Shown: positions 22,678-30,791, counted from the stretch's first letter. The stretch: DNA of 36,001 nucleotides from Faecalibacterium sp. (GCA_022652735.1 JALCRP010000020.1:1-36001), one strand, 5' to 3'. A program made the numbers and translations. Notes: generated from the sequence alone by a model not told the origin.

Positions 22678-24630
22678 TTGGAAGAAAAGAAGTTCGAGCC
22701 CTATGTTCCGGCTGAAAAAGTAATGCCGGAATTTACGGTCGTCTCCGTTATCCTGGGCGCGCTGCTGGCCATTATGTTTGGTGCGGCAAACGCATACTTG
22801 GGGCTGCGTGTCGGCATGACCGTATCTGCCTCCATCCCGGCGGCAGTTATTTCGATGGGCATTATCCGTGTAATCATGCACCGCGATTCCATTTTGGAGA
22901 ACAACATGGTGCAGACGATCGGCTCCGCCGGCGAAGCGCTGGCGGCCGGCGCCATTTTCACGCTGCCTGCCCTGTTTATGTGGGCGAGCGATAGCCCGGA
23001 TCAGTTCGCTATGCCGAACCTGCTTGAGATCGGCATGATCGCTTTGTGCGGCGGCGTTCTGGGCGTTCTGCTTATGGTGCCCCTGCGCAATGCACTGATC
23101 GTGAAGGAGCACGGCGTTTTGACCTATCCGGAAGGACAGGCCTGCGCCGAAGTTCTGATTGCCGGCGAAGAGGGCGGCGCCAAGAGCGCTACCGTTTTCG
23201 CGGGCCTCGGCATCGCGGCGGCTTACAAGTTTATCGCCGACGGCCTGAAGCTGTTCCCGTCTGAAGCGGATTGGTCTATCTCGGCTTACCCCGGCAGCGG
23301 CATCGGCATGGATGTCCTGCCCGCGCTGGCCGGTGTCGGCTACATCTGCGGCCCGAAGGTTTCGAGCTATCTGCTGGCCGGCGGCGCTACCGCTTGGTTT
23401 GTCATTATGCCGCTGCTCGTTCTGTTCGGCAGCGACAAGGTTATTTACCCGGCCGACGTTTCCGTGGCTCAGCTGTGGGCTGAGGGCGGCACGTGGGCAC
23501 TGTGGGGCAAGTTCGTGCGCTATATCGGCGCAGGTGCTGTGGCCGCAGGCGGTATCATGAGCCTGATTAAATCTCTGCCTCTGATCGTGCGTACCTTTAA
23601 GGACGCGATCGGCGGCTACGGCAAAAACGGCGCAAGCACCGTCCGTACCGAGCAGGATCTTTCTATGAAGTTTTTGCTGATCGGCGTGGTTGTGATTGCG
23701 ATCGCCATGTGGCTGATCCCGATCATCCCGGTAAACCTGATCGGCGCGCTGATTATCATCGTGTTCGGCTTCTTCTTTGCTACGGTTTCTTCCCGTATGG
23801 TCGGCCTGATCGGCTCCTCTAACAACCCGGTCTCCGGCATGGCCATCGCCACGCTGCTGATTGCAACCCTGATCCTGAAGGCTACCGGCAACACCGGTGC
23901 CGCAGGCATGACGGCCGCGATCACGATCGGCTCTATCATCTGCATCATCGCCGGCATCGCGGGCGATACTTCGCAGGATTTGAAAACCGGCTATCTCGTC
24001 GGCGCAACGCCGAAGAAGCAGCAGATCGGCGAGCTGGTTGGCGCAGTGGTTTCCTCCGTGGCCATCGGCGGCATCCTGTACCTGCTGAACGCCGCTTGGG
24101 GCTATGGCTCTACCGAGCTGCCTGCCCCGCAGGCAACCCTGATGAAGATGGTTGTTGAGGGCGTTATGGACGGCAACCTGCCTTGGGCGCTGGTGTTCGT
24201 GGGCGTGTTCCTCGCCATCATTATCGAGATCCTTGGCATCCCGGTGCTGCCGTTTGCAATCGGCTTGTACCTGCCGATCCACCTTTCTACCCCGATCATG
24301 GTCGGCGGTTTGATTCGTTGGTATCTGGAAAAGCGCAAGTATGCTTCCGATAAGGAAAAGAACGATACCGTCCAGAGCGGCGTTTTGTATACTTCCGGCA
24401 TGATCGCCGGCGAAGGCATCATCGGCATCCTGCTGGCGGTGTTCGCCGTGATCTCTGTCGGCGGCAAGAGCATCGGCGATTGGATCAACATTTCGGATAA
24501 GATCAGCCTGGGCAACATCGGCGCAATGGTATTCTTTGCGCTGCTGATGCTGACGATCTTTAAGTTCACGGTTTGGAACAAGGGCCTGAAGGGCAACAAG
24601 GCAGGCAACGAAACCAAGAACGACCAGTAA
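22678..24630 (+). CDS. OPT family oligopeptide transporter
   Basis: A 650-residue polytopic membrane protein of the bacterial OPT family, which imports small peptides by secondary transport. Roughly 14-16 hydrophobic helices span the chain. Family-like blocks include FGAANAYLGLRVGMTVSASIPAA near the N-terminus, TYPEGQACAEVLIAGEEGG at about residue 145, ISAYPGSGIGMDVLPALAGVGYICGP, and LIGSSNNPVSGMAIATLLIATLI. The start is TTG: GAGGAG lies 8 bases before it and the first in-frame ATG (codon 15) has no ribosome site. A strong promoter precedes it. Downstream are a PqqD-like protein, an anchored small protein and a dipeptidase, suggesting a peptide-use module. Confidence 0.93.
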   Translation: MEEKKFEPYVPAEKVMPEFTVVSVILGALLAIMFGAANAYLGLRVGMTVSASIPAAVISMGIIRVIMHRDSILENNMVQTIGSAGEALAAGAIFTLPALFMWASDSPDQFAMPNLLEIGMIALCGGVLGVLLMVPLRNALIVKEHGVLTYPEGQACAEVLIAGEEGGAKSATVFAGLGIAAAYKFIADGLKLFPSEADWSISAYPGSGIGMDVLPALAGVGYICGPKVSSYLLAGGATAWFVIMPLLVLFGSDKVIYPADVSVAQLWAEGGTWALWGKFVRYIGAGAVAAGGIMSLIKSLPLIVRTFKDAIGGYGKNGASTVRTEQDLSMKFLLIGVVVIAIAMWLIPIIPVNLIGALIIIVFGFFFATVSSRMVGLIGSSNNPVSGMAIATLLIATLILKATGNTGAAGMTAAITIGSIICIIAGIAGDTSQDLKTGYLVGATPKKQQIGELVGAVVSSVAIGGILYLLNAAWGYGSTELPAPQATLMKMVVEGVMDGNLPWALVFVGVFLAIIIEILGIPVLPFAIGLYLPIHLSTPIMVGGLIRWYLEKRKYASDKEKNDTVQSGVLYTSGMIAGEGIIGILLAVFAVISVGGKSIGDWINISDKISLGNIGAMVFFALLMLTIFKFTVWNKGLKGNKAGNETKNDQ

Positions 24631-24666
24631 TCCCCTGCTGCTTTCGTTTCACACAATTACACGCAA

Positions 24667-24696
24667 AGCCGGGCTGCTTTTTTGGGCGGCCCGGCT
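24667..24696 (+). terminator. Hairpin after the OPT gene, possible weak terminator
   Basis: AGCCGGGC pairs with GCCCGGCT around a T-rich loop. No U run follows the stem, so termination would be inefficient and read-through into the PqqD-like gene is likely. Confidence 0.35.
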
Positions 24697-24742
24697 CTCG
24701 TGTATCATTGGGCTTTGCCCCACATAAAGGAGACCACCCGTC

Positions 24743-25102
24743 ATGGCCAAAAAAGTAAGCGAAAACTTTCTCGATTATGTCCCCGCGCACATCGAACTGA
24801 AACGTTTTTCTTGGCAGACGCAGGAAAACGGCCTTGTCTGCTTTGCGATCGAGCATCAAAACGTGTATGATAAGATTGCGCAGAAGCTGTTTCATACGCC
24901 GCGTGTCACGCATGTGGATTTGGACGAATACGGCAGCTTTCTGTGGAAGCATATCGATGGCCAAACGAGTGTGAAGGCGCTGGCCCATGCTTTCCGCGAA
25001 GAATACGGCGAGGCTGTTGAGCCGCTGTACGACCGTATCGTGAAATACATGGCCATCCTGCACAATAACGGCTTCATCCGCTATGTGGGAAAGGAGAAAT
25101 AA
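24743..25102 (+). CDS. PqqD family (RRE-type) protein
   Basis: A 119-residue protein. The C-terminal two thirds matches the PqqD fold: VTHVDLDEYGSFLWKHIDGQTSVKALAHAFREEYG followed by a helix and ILHNNGFIRYV. PqqD proteins and domains bind precursor peptides for radical SAM and other RiPP-modifying enzymes. Here no radical SAM protein, precursor peptide or other maturase is visible within the window. The N-terminal 40 residues (VPAHIELKRFSWQTQENGLVCFAIEH) resemble a strand-rich extension found in clostridial relatives. AAAGGAGA precedes the ATG. It is followed after 3 bases by an anchored protein, so the two are tightly coupled. Peptide binding is inferred from family only. Confidence 0.85.
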   Translation: MAKKVSENFLDYVPAHIELKRFSWQTQENGLVCFAIEHQNVYDKIAQKLFHTPRVTHVDLDEYGSFLWKHIDGQTSVKALAHAFREEYGEAVEPLYDRIVKYMAILHNNGFIRYVGKEK

Positions 25103-25105
25103 GCC

Positions 25106-25459
25106 ATGACGAAAGCGCAGATCGCGCTCGGCATTGTTCTGTTTGCCGGGGTAACGATTCTATTATATCTGTGGGGCATGCGCAAAACGTTGACGCAGGG
25201 GCGGGATATTTCCCGCATGCTGACAGGAAAATGCGCCAACAAGGTGCTGAAATACCTGAAAACGCACGATACCGTCAGCACCGGCGAGATCGAAAAGCTG
25301 ATCGGCGGCGTAACGGCCGGCGAAGCATGGAGCCGCCGCCGCGCCAAAGTGCAGGACACAAAAACTTTTACGACGGCCCTTGTGCGCTGGATGCTGGAGC
25401 AGCACTATCTTGAGAGCGCCCCGGCCGGGCGGTACCGCGTATACAGCGGCAAAAAGTAA
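25106..25459 (+). CDS. Small membrane-anchored protein with winged-helix-like domain
   Basis: A 117-residue protein. One hydrophobic helix (residues 5-24) at the N-terminus ends in RKTLTQGRD, which by the positive-inside rule leaves the rest in the cytoplasm. Residues 35-115 look like a small helix-rich domain with a wing: KVLKYLKTHDTVSTGEIEKLIGG, then FTTALVRWMLEQHYLESAPAGRYRVY. This is the helix-turn-helix then beta-hairpin order of winged-helix folds, but I do not recognise the family. The ribosome site GGAG lies inside the end of the PqqD-like gene, with only 3 bases between the genes. The pairing suggests that the two proteins work together at the membrane. Confidence 0.75.
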   Translation: MTKAQIALGIVLFAGVTILLYLWGMRKTLTQGRDISRMLTGKCANKVLKYLKTHDTVSTGEIEKLIGGVTAGEAWSRRRAKVQDTKTFTTALVRWMLEQHYLESAPAGRYRVYSGKK

Positions 25460-25682
25460 GGCTGCAAGCTGTGCCTAAGGCCGGAGGGGCAGCGCTGCCA
25501 CGTGTACGGCATAACTTTTGCGCGCAAAAGTGTCCACAGCCCTGATGGCACACGGGCAGCACCCGACGCAGGCCGTAAAATGGCACAAGCGAAAAGCGTT
25601 GCCGTTTCCGCGGGCCGCCGTCATATCAATATTGTAAAACCATTTTTTTGAATTTGCCCTGTATAGGGCGGGAGGCGTTGTT

Positions 25683-27131
25683 ATGCGTGTACTCGAAAAT
25701 CTCGAACCCAAAGCCGTATTTTCTTTCTTTGAGGATCTGTGCGCGATCCCGCACGGCTCCACACACACCAAAGCCATCAGCGATTACTGCGTGGCCTTTG
25801 CCAAGGCGCGCGGGCTGGAATATTATCAGGACGACGCCAACAACATCATCCTGAAAAAGCCGGCCACCGCCGGCTATGAGGCCGCTGCGCCCGTGATTTT
25901 GCAGGGCCATCTCGATATGGTTTGCGATAAGGCGCCGGATTGCACGAAGGATATGGAAACCGAGGGCCTTGAGCTGGCCATTGACACCGAGAAAAACGAA
26001 GTGTACGCCAAGGGCACGACGCTGGGCGGCGACGACGGCATTGCTGTCGCGATGGCGCTGGCGATCCTGGATGCGGCCGACCTGCCGCACCCGGCGCTGG
26101 AAGCCGTATTTACCACCGACGAAGAGATCGGCATGCTGGGCGCGATGGCGCTGGATGCTTCGCCGCTGAAAGGCCGTATCCTCATCAACATTGACAGCGA
26201 GGACGAGGGCGTGTTTACGGTATCCTGCGCGGGCGGCAATATGTCTAAATGCTGCCTGCCCATCGCGCGCGAGCACTTTAGCGGCACACGGTATACGCTT
26301 TCGATCCACGGCTGCCTCGGCGGCCACTCGGGCCAAGAGATCAACAAGGGCCGCCTGAACCCCTGCATGGCGCTGGGCCGCATCCTGTACACGCTCGGCC
26401 AGAAAACGAGCTTCCGCCTTATCAGCGTGGCGGGCGGCACGAAGGATAACGCGATCCCGACGAACGCGACGGCTGAGCTGATTGCCAAGGATGGCGCGGC
26501 CGTGGCCGCCGTGGCCGCGGAATACGGCCGCCGCTTTGCCGTGGAGTTTGCTACGGCAGATCCGGACATCGCGGTGGAAGCGGCCGCCGCAGGCGACGCA
26601 AACGCCGATACGATGGACAAAGAAACTACGCGCAAGGTCGTCTGCATGCTGACGGCTTTGCCCAACGGCGTACAGGCCATGAGCGCCGATATGCCGGGCC
26701 TTGTGCAGACGAGCCTGAACCTCGGCATCCTGAAAACCACCGAGGCGCGCGTCGAGGCAAACTTCTGTGTGCGCAGCGCGCTTGACAGCCAGAAGGAAAT
26801 GCTGAAAGATCGCCTCGCCTGCCTGATGGGCGCGCTGGGCGGCAGCGTTGAGTATTCGGGCGATTACCCGGGCTGGGCCTACAAAAAAGATTCCATCTTG
26901 CGCGAGCGCATGGTGGAAGTTTATAAAGATCAGTACGGCGCCGAGCCGAAGGTCGAGGCGATCCACGCGGGCGTGGAATGCGGGCTGTTTGCCGGCAAGC
27001 TGGCCGGGTTGGATGCGGTTTCCTTTGGGCCGAACCTGCGCCAGATCCACACCTTCCGCGAGCGCATGGAGATCGGCAGCGTACAGCGCACATGGAAGTT
27101 CTTGTGCGAAGTACTGCGCCGCATGCACTAA
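25683..27131 (+). CDS. pepD: Cytosolic beta-alanyl/nonspecific dipeptidase (M20)
   Basis: A 482-residue zinc dipeptidase of the M20 PepD group (aminoacyl-histidine dipeptidase), which cleaves a broad range of dipeptides in the cytoplasm. Metal-site landmarks: LQGHLDMVCDK (His then Asp), TTLGGDDGIAVAMA (bridging Asp), TTDEEIGMLGA (catalytic and metal Glu), INIDSEDEG (Asp), and EAIHAGVECGLF near the C-terminus (His). The lid domain begins with GCLGGHSGQEI. Length is typical. GGGAGGCG precedes the ATG. It lies downstream of the OPT/PqqD genes in the same direction, where it would hydrolyse imported peptides; the 223-base gap before it holds no gene and no clear promoter. Confidence 0.93.
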   Translation: MRVLENLEPKAVFSFFEDLCAIPHGSTHTKAISDYCVAFAKARGLEYYQDDANNIILKKPATAGYEAAAPVILQGHLDMVCDKAPDCTKDMETEGLELAIDTEKNEVYAKGTTLGGDDGIAVAMALAILDAADLPHPALEAVFTTDEEIGMLGAMALDASPLKGRILINIDSEDEGVFTVSCAGGNMSKCCLPIAREHFSGTRYTLSIHGCLGGHSGQEINKGRLNPCMALGRILYTLGQKTSFRLISVAGGTKDNAIPTNATAELIAKDGAAVAAVAAEYGRRFAVEFATADPDIAVEAAAAGDANADTMDKETTRKVVCMLTALPNGVQAMSADMPGLVQTSLNLGILKTTEARVEANFCVRSALDSQKEMLKDRLACLMGALGGSVEYSGDYPGWAYKKDSILRERMVEVYKDQYGAEPKVEAIHAGVECGLFAGKLAGLDAVSFGPNLRQIHTFRERMEIGSVQRTWKFLCEVLRRMH

Positions 27132-27146
27132 GGGCGGCGAAAAGGG

Positions 27147-27308
27147 CTAATGCCCCGTGGGCGGCTTATGCACGGGCGAAAAGTGCAGCGGCGGGTTTTC
27201 CTGCGCGAGATAAGCGGCTTCTGCCTCCCGCTGGGCTTTCTCCAAAATTTGAATCGCTTGTTCGGTACGGCGAAAAAGCTGATAATATAACTCTTTGTAA
27301 TCCGGGAT
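27147..27308 (-). CDS. Small conserved-type protein, possible AUC start
   Basis: A 53-residue protein starting IPDYKELYYQLFRRTEQAIQ. It resembles, from memory, small helical proteins of clostridia that start with a DYK-x-LY segment followed by a helix ending in AQREAE-x-AY. Function is unknown. No ATG, GTG or TTG is properly placed: AGGAGG at 27322-27317 is followed after 8 bases by ATC at 27308, the best-spaced codon. A GTG at 27317 overlaps the ribosome site itself. The upstream in-frame ATG at 27416 lies before the -10 box (TATACT, 27343-27338), so it would not be in the transcript. Either a rare AUC start is used or the start differs. Confidence 0.6.
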   Translation of the reverse strand: MPDYKELYYQLFRRTEQAIQILEKAQREAEAAYLAQENPPLHFSPVHKPPTGH

Positions 27309-27337
27309 AAGGATCACCTCCTGCACAGCGCAAAGAT

Positions 27338-27343
27338 AGTATA
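27338..27343 (-). promoter_or_regulatory. -10 box of the small minus-strand gene
   Basis: TATACT on the minus strand. The matching -35 (CTGCGC) is weak. The expected transcript starts close to 27331 with a leader of about 23 bases carrying the AGGAGG site. Confidence 0.45.
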
Positions 27344-27409
27344 CCCGAATGTACCCGGCCGCGCAGGGGCCATTTGGCACCAAATCTTTCCGGCACAACG
27401 GAGGATTTC

Positions 27410-27437
27410 TTGACAAGGCACGGGCGCACGGTATAAT
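27410..27437 (+). promoter_or_regulatory. Promoter of the DUF4190 protein gene
   Basis: Perfect TTGACA at 27410-27415 and perfect TATAAT at 27432-27437 with a 16-base spacer. One of the strongest promoters in the window. Confidence 0.85.
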
Positions 27438-27505
27438 GAAAGTATGCTGCTGTTTTCGACGTGCTTCGTTCGATAGGAGAAGCAGTAATAGAAGGAGTGT
27501 GTGAG

Positions 27506-28351
27506 ATGGACGAAAAAGATTTGTTCAGTACGACCCCGGCTGCCCCCGAACAAGAAAATTCCGCGGCAGCGCCTGCTGCTTCAAGCACGGATTTCGGCTT
27601 TGCGGCCCCGACGATGCCTTTTGGCGTAAACACCCCGGCCGCCCCGGCAGCGCCCGCGGCCCCGGCGGCGCCTGTTGCTGCGGCCCCAGCCGCCGAGCCT
27701 GCCTCGGATACCGAAGCTGCGGCCGATGAGGCCCTGCATGCGGCTTCTGCCGCGGCAGATGCGGCGTTTGCAGGCGGCACGGCCCCTGCGGAAAACCCGA
27801 CGGTACCCCAGCCGGATGCCACCTTTGCGGCATACACTTCCCCTGCGCCCGAAGCGGGCGCAGCAGCAAGCTTTTCTGCGCCGAATACAGTGCCGCAGTA
27901 TGCGCCCGTTGGCCAGCAAGGTTATACGGCCCCTGCGCAGCAGCCCGTGCCCGGTTACGGTACGCCTGATGGGTATAACGCTGCACAGCAGCCTGTGCCC
28001 GGTTACGGTACGCCGGCCGGTTATAACGCGCCGAATTACACGCAGCCTGTGCCGGGCTATGGTACGCCGGCCGATTATGCGGGCCGGCAGCCGGGCTCCG
28101 GCGCGGCGACGGCCAGTATGGTGCTGGGCATCGTTTCGCTCGTGTTTTGCCTGTTTGGCGAGGGCGCGCTGGTGTCCGTCGTGTGCGGCATCATCGGCCT
28201 TGTGATGGCTTCCAACGCGAAAAAAGAGGGCAACGTCTCGACGACGCGCACGGCAGGTTTTGTGATGAGCCTGATTGGCGTGATCGGCGGTGCGCTGGTG
28301 TTCGTTTCCTGCGCGGCCTGCATGGGCATTTTGGGCATGGCGGGATACTAA
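27506..28351 (+). CDS. DUF4190 membrane protein with Pro/Ala-rich N-terminus
   Basis: A 281-residue protein. Residues 1-190 are low-complexity Ala/Pro/Thr with three QPVPGYGTP repeats and several Tyr/Pro motifs. Residues about 195-281 form a two-helix DUF4190 domain: ATASMVLGIVSLVFCLFG, then GIIGLVMASNAKKEG, and a second helix pair GFVMSLIGVIGGALVF. The start MDEKDLF follows AAGGAGTG 8 bases upstream; a longer frame adds 15 residues of leader. The N-terminus lacks a signal and should be in the cytoplasm. Function unknown; such Pro/Tyr-rich tails often mediate protein contacts. A strong promoter and a terminator make it a single-gene unit. Confidence 0.85.
   Translation: MDEKDLFSTTPAAPEQENSAAAPAASSTDFGFAAPTMPFGVNTPAAPAAPAAPAAPVAAAPAAEPASDTEAAADEALHAASAAADAAFAGGTAPAENPTVPQPDATFAAYTSPAPEAGAAASFSAPNTVPQYAPVGQQGYTAPAQQPVPGYGTPDGYNAAQQPVPGYGTPAGYNAPNYTQPVPGYGTPADYAGRQPGSGAATASMVLGIVSLVFCLFGEGALVSVVCGIIGLVMASNAKKEGNVSTTRTAGFVMSLIGVIGGALVFVSCAACMGILGMAGY
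27938..28080 (+). repeat. Tandem repeats coding for QPVPGYGTP units
   Basis: Three copies with 48- and 54-base offsets, each beginning CAGCCYGTGCC and coding QPVPGYGTP followed by a variable Tyr/Asn segment. Copy number could vary between strains. Confidence 0.8.
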
Positions 28352-28368
28352 GAAAAAGCAAATTTTTG

Positions 28369-28399
28369 GGCGCGGCGGGATTTCGCCGCGCCTTTTTTT
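28369..28399 (+). terminator. Terminator of the DUF4190 gene
   Basis: GGCGCGGCG pairs perfectly with CGCCGCGCC over a 6-base loop, followed by seven T residues. Confidence 0.88.
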
Positions 28400-28539
28400 G
28401 AGGGTGCGGCGGCAGGCCGTTTGCCGCGCCGTGCCGGCCCGAAAACAAAAACGTGCGGGCATTTTGTTTGGCGTGGCTCGCCCATAAACCGACCAAAACG
28501 GTTTGGCAAAGGGCGCGGCTTGGCGGGAAGGAGCCTTTT

Positions 28540-29346
28540 ATGCTGCCGCAAATCGAATGGTTCGGCCGTATAATACCCACCTACGGCCTGCTGGCCGCGG
28601 CGGCTGCCGCGGCGGCACTTTGCTGGATTTTCTTTCGCAGCCCCGCGCTTGGGCTTAGCCGCGAAAACAGCGTTTACATCGCGGCGTTTGGCGGCGTAGG
28701 GGCCTTGCTGGGCGCAAAGGCGCTGTACCTTTTGTTGGCGCTGCCGGAGCTTTGGCGCGATTTGCCCCTGCTTCGCACGGCGCCGCAGGCGTTTTGGGCG
28801 CGCTATGTTACGGGCGGCATGGTTTTTTACGGCGGGCTTTTGGGGGCGCTGCTGGGCATGCGTTGGGCGGCCGGACAGTATCGCGTCCGTTTGCGGGATT
28901 ATTGCTCTGTGCTGATCCCGGCGGTGGCGCTGGCGCATGGCATCGCGCGTATCGGATGCTTTTGCGCGGGGTGCTGCTATGGGGTGGAAAATGCGCGGTT
29001 CGGTATCGCGTTTTCGGTTTCGCCCGTGGCGCCCAACGGCATCAAGCTACTGCCTGTACAGTTGATTGAGGCGGCGGCAGAGGGCTTGATCTTTTTGGCG
29101 CTTGTGTGGTTTACGGCAAAGCCGGCGCGCCGGCCATATACGCTGTGCACCTATTTGCTGCTGTACGCGCCGGTGCGCTTTTGCCTTGAGTTTTGGCGCG
29201 GCGATGTGGCCCGCGGCATCTGGCTTGGGCTTTCGACCAGCCAGTGGATCAGCGGCGTGGTTATGGCCGGGGCCTTGTTTTGGGCGGCAGGGCGCTTGCG
29301 GCAGGCGAAGCAGCAGCCGCAAAACGAAAAAACGGAAAAAAGCTAG
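28540..29346 (+). CDS. Lgt-like integral membrane protein (divergent prolipoprotein diacylglyceryl transferase)
   Basis: A 268-residue protein with about seven membrane helices and the Lgt order of motifs. Lgt moves diacylglycerol from phosphatidylglycerol to the lipobox cysteine of prolipoproteins. The Lgt signature helix reads HGIARIGCFCAGCCYG (133-148), with R137 and the final glycine conserved but cysteines where E. coli Lgt has N146 and E151; GGMVFYGG (92-99) has Tyr where E. coli has H103. LLPVQLIEA and FCLEFWRGD match the later motifs. The start MLPQIEWFG follows AAGGAG. It may be a second Lgt-like protein with altered chemistry; whether a standard lgt exists elsewhere cannot be seen here. 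Confidence 0.8.
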   Translation: MLPQIEWFGRIIPTYGLLAAAAAAAALCWIFFRSPALGLSRENSVYIAAFGGVGALLGAKALYLLLALPELWRDLPLLRTAPQAFWARYVTGGMVFYGGLLGALLGMRWAAGQYRVRLRDYCSVLIPAVALAHGIARIGCFCAGCCYGVENARFGIAFSVSPVAPNGIKLLPVQLIEAAAEGLIFLALVWFTAKPARRPYTLCTYLLLYAPVRFCLEFWRGDVARGIWLGLSTSQWISGVVMAGALFWAAGRLRQAKQQPQNEKTEKS

Positions 29347-29414
29347 GCCGCACGGAAAAGAAATACTGCACGGCAAAGCGGCAATGCTATCCAACGCGGC
29401 AAAAGATATAAAAA

Positions 29415-29455
29415 ATGCTCCCGCAGAGCAAACGCCCTGCGGGAGCATCCTATTT
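29415..29455. terminator. Bidirectional terminator between the Lgt-like and PAP2 genes
   Basis: ATGCTCCCGCAG pairs perfectly with CTGCGGGAGCAT across a 10-base loop. TATTTT follows on the plus strand and TTTTTTA on the minus strand. Confidence 0.85.
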
Positions 29456-29473
29456 TCAGCAGAAAACCCGCGC

Positions 29474-30136
29474 TTAACGCAGCGCCTCGACAGCGGCCGG
29501 GGCCGGCGAACGGCGCAGCGCCAGCACCACGCAGTATTGCAGCGCATAGCAAAACAGCGCCAGCGCCGCGCCGCACACAACGTCGACCAAGGAATGCTGA
29601 TCGATCAGCACAGTAGAAGCGCAGATCGCCAGCGAAACGACAACATTGGCACATCGGAAAAGAACCGAGCGCAGCCAAGGCGCGCTTAAAATCGCCAGCA
29701 GCAAAATCACCGTCACAAACACATGTAAAGAGGGGCACACGTTGGTGGCCGTGTCCGTGCGGTAGATCATGGCAATCAGTTTGGTCAGCGGGCTGCTGCC
29801 GGAAAGCGGCTTGCGCAGCATCAGCCCTGTGGGATATACCGCATAGCAGAACAGCGAAATGGTAATGCCGTTTGCCATCGCGCCAAACAGCTGCCAGAAG
29901 CTATCGGCGCTGTGCAGATAGAACAAAAGCAGAATGGCCGGCACCCAAGCGAACCACGCTACATACGGGATTACCGCCCAGCTGCAAAAAGGCAGCAGAT
30001 CATCCAGCCGGCAATGCACGATATGAACCGGACGCCGCCACGCCTCCAAAAACCAAAATAGGATATTATATACGGCAAAATACCCGCCGAGAAACAGCAG
30101 CGGATGGCGTTTGATCTTTTTTACGAAATTCTCCAT
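29474..30136 (-). CDS. PAP2 family membrane phosphatase
   Basis: A 220-residue membrane protein with five to six helices. CPSLH (S136, H138) is the second phosphatase motif and HSLVD (H181, D185) the third. The first motif (KxxxxxxRP) is not clear; RKPLSG at 108-113 is the nearest match. PAP2 proteins remove phosphate from lipids such as phosphatidate or undecaprenyl diphosphate; the fold also includes sphingolipid-type transferases. The start MENFVKKIK has GTGAGGCG upstream; the longer frame runs toward the upstream GNAT gene. It follows that gene by 43 bases and may be co-transcribed. Confidence 0.85.
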   Translation of the reverse strand: MENFVKKIKRHPLLFLGGYFAVYNILFWFLEAWRRPVHIVHCRLDDLLPFCSWAVIPYVAWFAWVPAILLLFYLHSADSFWQLFGAMANGITISLFCYAVYPTGLMLRKPLSGSSPLTKLIAMIYRTDTATNVCPSLHVFVTVILLLAILSAPWLRSVLFRCANVVVSLAICASTVLIDQHSLVDVVCGAALALFCYALQYCVVLALRRSPAPAAVEALR

Positions 30137-30179
30137 TATTTTGCGCCTCACTTCCCTATTGTATAATACGAGAAGCAAG

Positions 30180-30791
30180 TCAGGATTCTTTCACGCTTAT
30201 GTGAGAAATTTGTGAATCCACCCTAGAAAAGCGCCCTCGCTCGTAATCAAGGGCATATTCCGCTTTCCCTGTTGACAAAACATGATAGATCGCATCGAGC
30301 TGCGGCCCTGCGTTTTCGATGTCTTCCGGCGTGATTTCTTTAGAGGAAAGGATGTAAACATAAAACCAGCCCGAAAAAGCACGATCGTAATAAGGGGTGC
30401 GCACAGCGCCGCAGCGCGTATAAAATGCAAGGCGCCGGCGGGCAAGCTCCGGGTCAGGCGCGCGCGCGGGCCATTCGGATTCGATCAACACGGGGCGCTG
30501 CTCCATTTCCGAAAGGTCGTGCAGCAGCTTTGCGCCGAGGCCGTGCTCCCGGTAGGCCGGCTCCACGGCGAAATAATCGAGCAGTACCGGGCCGGTGGCG
30601 CCGGCGTCGGCAATAAACAGGTAGGCGACCAAACGCCCCTCGTCAAATACGCCCCAAGGGCGATAGCATCGTCGGCGGGCTAAAGCAAGGGTCCTTTCCT
30701 TAGGGCGCAGCTCCGCAGGGCCAAAATCGCGGCCGAGCTGCGGGCCGTACATCACATCCAGCTCGGTTTCGGTGAGAATGCGCCACTCCAT
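30180..30791 (-). CDS. GNAT family N-acetyltransferase
   Basis: A 203-residue cytoplasmic protein. The central part has the GNAT core: LLDYFAVEPAYREHGLGAKLL (motif A, acetyl-CoA loop) followed by PVLIESEWP and RRLAFYTRCGAV (motif B). A C-terminal extension of about 50 residues is specific to this subgroup. The acceptor substrate cannot be told from the sequence. AAGGAGCG lies 10 bases before the ATG. It diverges from prmA across a short region and leads into the PAP2 gene. Confidence 0.87.
   Translation of the reverse strand: MEWRILTETELDVMYGPQLGRDFGPAELRPKERTLALARRRCYRPWGVFDEGRLVAYLFIADAGATGPVLLDYFAVEPAYREHGLGAKLLHDLSEMEQRPVLIESEWPARAPDPELARRRLAFYTRCGAVRTPYYDRAFSGWFYVYILSSKEITPEDIENAGPQLDAIYHVLSTGKAEYALDYERGRFSRVDSQISHISVKES

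Noticed and set aside
22585..24282. 565-residue open frame antisense to the OPT gene
   Set aside because: The product is full of His, Gln, Arg and Asp runs typical of a mirrored membrane protein gene, and it has no start signals.
25626..27128. 500-residue open frame antisense to pepD
   Set aside because: It mirrors a well-supported M20 dipeptidase and shows no domain or ribosome site of its own.
27308..27416. N-terminal 36 residues of the small minus-strand gene starting at ATG 27416
   Set aside because: That ATG lies upstream of the likely -10 box and overlaps the -35 box of the opposite promoter; the encoded segment is not like a real protein start and has no matching ribosome site position.
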